64,000 nucleotides of DNA from Amoebidium appalachense. Taxonomy: Eukaryota > Ichthyosporea. Every line of letters begins with the position of its first letter. The first letter of the stretch is position 1. The notes beneath the pieces were generated by a model that made no database searches, had not been told where the DNA came from, and saw only the letters and a list, made by a program, of their open reading frames with translations. The stretch is taken from the NCBI GenBank assembly GCA_963693365.1, contig CAVNZM010000001.1, positions 4,836,001 through 4,900,000 of the forward strand, given 5' to 3'. Shown one piece after another: positions 52,298-64,000 of the stretch. Made by a program: the position numbers and the translations under genes.

Positions 52298-52858
52298 TTG
52301 TGTGTGTGTGTGCGCGCGCGCGTGTCTGTGTGTGTGTGTGTGTGCCCGCGTGTGTGTGCGTGTGTGCGTGTGCGTGCGCGTGTGCATGTGTGTGTGTTTA
52401 TTGTGTGGGTGTGGGTGTGTGCGGGTGTGCGGGTGTGCGTGTGGGTGTGTGCGTGGGGGGTTGGGGGGGGGGTTGGACGGAGAGAAATGCCGTGGCCTAT
52501 GGGAAAGCGTCGAAGCCCAGGAAGGAGGGGGGAGGTGAGGGGGAGGGGGGAGGCTGGACAAGAGACAAAGAGAACGTCGAGGAGGGGAGGAGTTGCAGAG
52601 AGAAGTGGGTACATTGAGGGAGGAAGGGGGGGGGGGGGGGGGGGGGGGCTGGAGCGGGAGAGTGCGAGAGAGAGAGAGAGAGGGAGAGGAGACAGGAAGA
52701 GAGAGGGAGGGAGTTAGGGAGTTAGGGAGGGAGGGAGGGAGGGAGGGAGATAGAGAAAGTGCTGAAGAGTTCGACAGGGAATGAGAGGGAGAGGGGGGGG
52801 GGGGGTGAGGGAGTGAGATAGAGATATAGGTGGAGAGAGAGAAGGGGAGGGGGGGAAG

Positions 52859-52912
<54 letters not shown>

Positions 52913-52917
52913 AGAGA

Positions 52918-52972
<55 letters not shown>

Positions 52973-53060
52973 GCGCGCATGTGTGTATGTGTGCGCACGC
53001 GTGTGTGTGCATGCATGTGTGAAAGAGAGAAAGGGAGAGACAACGACAGAGAGAAAGAAA

Positions 53061-53093
<33 letters not shown>

Positions 53094-53300
53094 GAGAGAG
53101 AATGTGTGTGTGTGGGTGGGTGGGTGGGTGGGTGGGTGTGGGTGTGGATGTGTGTCCGTGTGTGTGTTTGTGTGTGTGTGTGTGTGTGCGCGCGCGCGTG
53201 CGCGTGTGTATGTGTGTGAGGGAGGGTGGAGGGTGGGGCCGAAAGGGAGGTCTCCTGTTGCTCCACCATGTCTTTTTTTTTTTTTTTTTTTTTTTTTTCA
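52206..53300 (+). repeat. (TG)n, G-rich, (GA)n, TG and T-run series
   Basis: TG at 52206-52460, G-runs and GA arrays 52600-52920, TG at 52921-52970, G-run at 53061-53092, GGGT/TG at 53110-53220, T-run at 53273-53299. I see no supported exon here. Confidence 0.92.
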
Positions 53301-54019
53301 GTTTGCACATAAAGCCGTTCCGGTGACTACAAACAGACACACAATACATTATATCAAGCGCGCCAACACCATTGCCACTCTCTACTCCCTAAAGCTTCCC
53401 TTACATAAACCCAACCTTACCACCTTTTGTCTTCTCTTCTCGTGGTGCACCTACCAAATACAGTGTTAGCTCTTGTACCTGCGTGCATAGTAGGCTGTCC
53501 TGCCCCCTCTGCTCTTCAAGTTCTACACTATCTGTTACTTTATAATCTCATGCCCAGACATTTCTCCTCCTCCTCCCTCCCCCCACCCCCCGCTCTTCCC
53601 CTCCCCCTCCCCAACCCCCCCCCCCCCCCCCCCCCCAAACCCCCCTTCCCCCACCTCTTTTCTTGCTTTTATCGGATGCATTTTTGCAAACACAGGCACA
53701 CACAGGCACAGAGCACGAACCTTCCGTCCACCCAGGCATACCACACACAAAGTCACGTGATTGCCCACACCTACACCCACACACACCGACACCCACCCAC
53801 TCACACAAACACAAAGAAAAAAACAAGGAAAAAAAAGCGGTAACAAAAGACAGTATTCCTACTTTTTTATTGTTTTTATACACACACAAACCCAGACATG
53901 CGCGCATGCACACACACACACACTCACTCACTCGCACTCACATGCGCACTTAAACCCAACACAGACATGTCCATACATGCACACCACACCTCACCCACTA
54001 GCTCACCCACGCACAGGCA

Positions 54020-54113
54020 CATGCACCAGCCCCCCCCCCCCCTTCCCCCCCCCCTCCCTCCCGCCCCACCCACCCACCCACCCATCCCCCCCTCCCCCCA
54101 CTCCTCCGCCCCT

Positions 54114-54148
<35 letters not shown>

Positions 54149-54149
54149 A
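54020..54149 (+). repeat. C-rich block
   Basis: C-runs with sparse T/A, including about 30 C at 54117-54148, then CA. It lies upstream of the transporter gene. Confidence 0.9.
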
Positions 54150-54358
54150 CACACACACACATCTACACCAATACCAACACAGAACCTCTCTCCTATTCCC
54201 AACTCAATCCCTCCCTCGCCCTCTTCCCTCCCCTTCTCACTTGGTGTCTCAAACACTCAAATCTGTTATCTTCACTTCTTTCCATATTCTTACGAAACAC
54301 TCATACTTCCCGGTGTTGATGACATTTTGACCCATGCAGTGACGAGTACAGCGAGTAC

Positions 54359-63586
<9,228 letters not shown>

Positions 63587-64000
63587 AATATATTTATATA
63601 GTAGTTCATGTTAACTCATGACCCGTTATGTGTACATATCTGATTTGACGCTGGGCGGCAACAGTAAAGATAGACTGCTGTTTGCTGCAACAAGTTCCTT
63701 GGGGACGAAACCCCCCCCCCCCCCCCCCCCCCCCTCCCCCCGGAGTGGGCAGGGACCCTCCGGCGCCGCTTGCCCACCTGCCTGTGCTTGCCTATTGACA
63801 GTCCCCATAATCTTTCTCGCTAAATTTCATCTTTTCCCTCTGAATGCAAGGAGAGGGAAAGGCGGCAAGGGGAAAGGGGAGGGGGGCGGGGCCGTGTATT
63901 GGCCGTGTTGCACACTCTGAGCTCTAACAAATATTTCTTGTTAGAAGTGCTTCACCACCTCCCCCCCCCCCCTCCCCCTCGAGCTACCCCTTGCCCCAGT
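63587..64000 (+). other. 3' flank of the transporter gene
   Basis: AT-rich just after the stop, with C-runs at about 63711-63740 and 63960-63980. No exact AATAAA seen and no further gene recognised. Confidence 0.6.

Overview
The window is nuclear DNA from an intron-rich eukaryote. Real genes can be rebuilt only by joining short exons across introns packed with microsatellites and homopolymers. The C2-WW-HECT ubiquitin ligase is a family known from animals, their unicellular relatives and fungi, so I infer an opisthokont, most likely a unicellular holozoan or an early-branching animal. The species is not resolved. Nearly all very long reading frames here are translations of CA/TG, GA or C/G repeats and are not genes.

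Layout, left to right. Bases 1-700 hold a possible 3' end of a plus-strand membrane-protein gene (weak). Bases 3175-22929, minus strand, carry a complete NEDD4/WWP-type E3 ligase in 24 exons (C2, four WW, HECT; about 828 aa), with a 2.5-kb 24-bp minisatellite in one intron. Only 140 bp further on, 23070-29231, minus, lies a leucine-rich-repeat protein of about 263 aa in 8 exons. Bases 31561-33940, minus, hold a two-exon Ser/Thr kinase (341 aa) with an HGD catalytic loop. Bases 36.0-38.3 kb are (GA)n arrays enclosing a 1.07-kb element with inverted-repeat ends. Bases 38.6-43.7 kb hold several coding-like minus-strand exons I cannot name. Bases 47521-48105, minus, encode a 194-aa PDZ-domain protein. 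Bases 50.9-51.4 kb hold another unnamed minus-strand candidate. Bases 54359-63586, plus, encode a mitochondrial-type cation diffusion facilitator (9 exons, about 395 aa) with histidine-rich segments at both ends of its membrane domain.

The gene set looks like ordinary housekeeping and signalling (ubiquitination, phosphorylation, LRR and PDZ scaffolds, mitochondrial metal transport), and nothing suggests an operon or a shared pathway. The unusual part is the gene architecture. In the four main spliced genes about 17 of 39 introns have a C-tract just inside the 5' splice site, and many 3' splice sites are simply the end of a (CA)n array reading CACACAG. C-runs, A-runs and CA arrays also occur in one fixed relative polarity. 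Microsatellites are dense in introns and sparse in the intergenic blocks 29.2-30.7, 33.0-36.0 and 46.2-52.1 kb.

Exon limits were set by hand from GT-AG signals, reading phase and family similarity. All exon joins listed for the four main spliced genes preserve phase and give whole-codon totals. First exons are the least certain part of each model.
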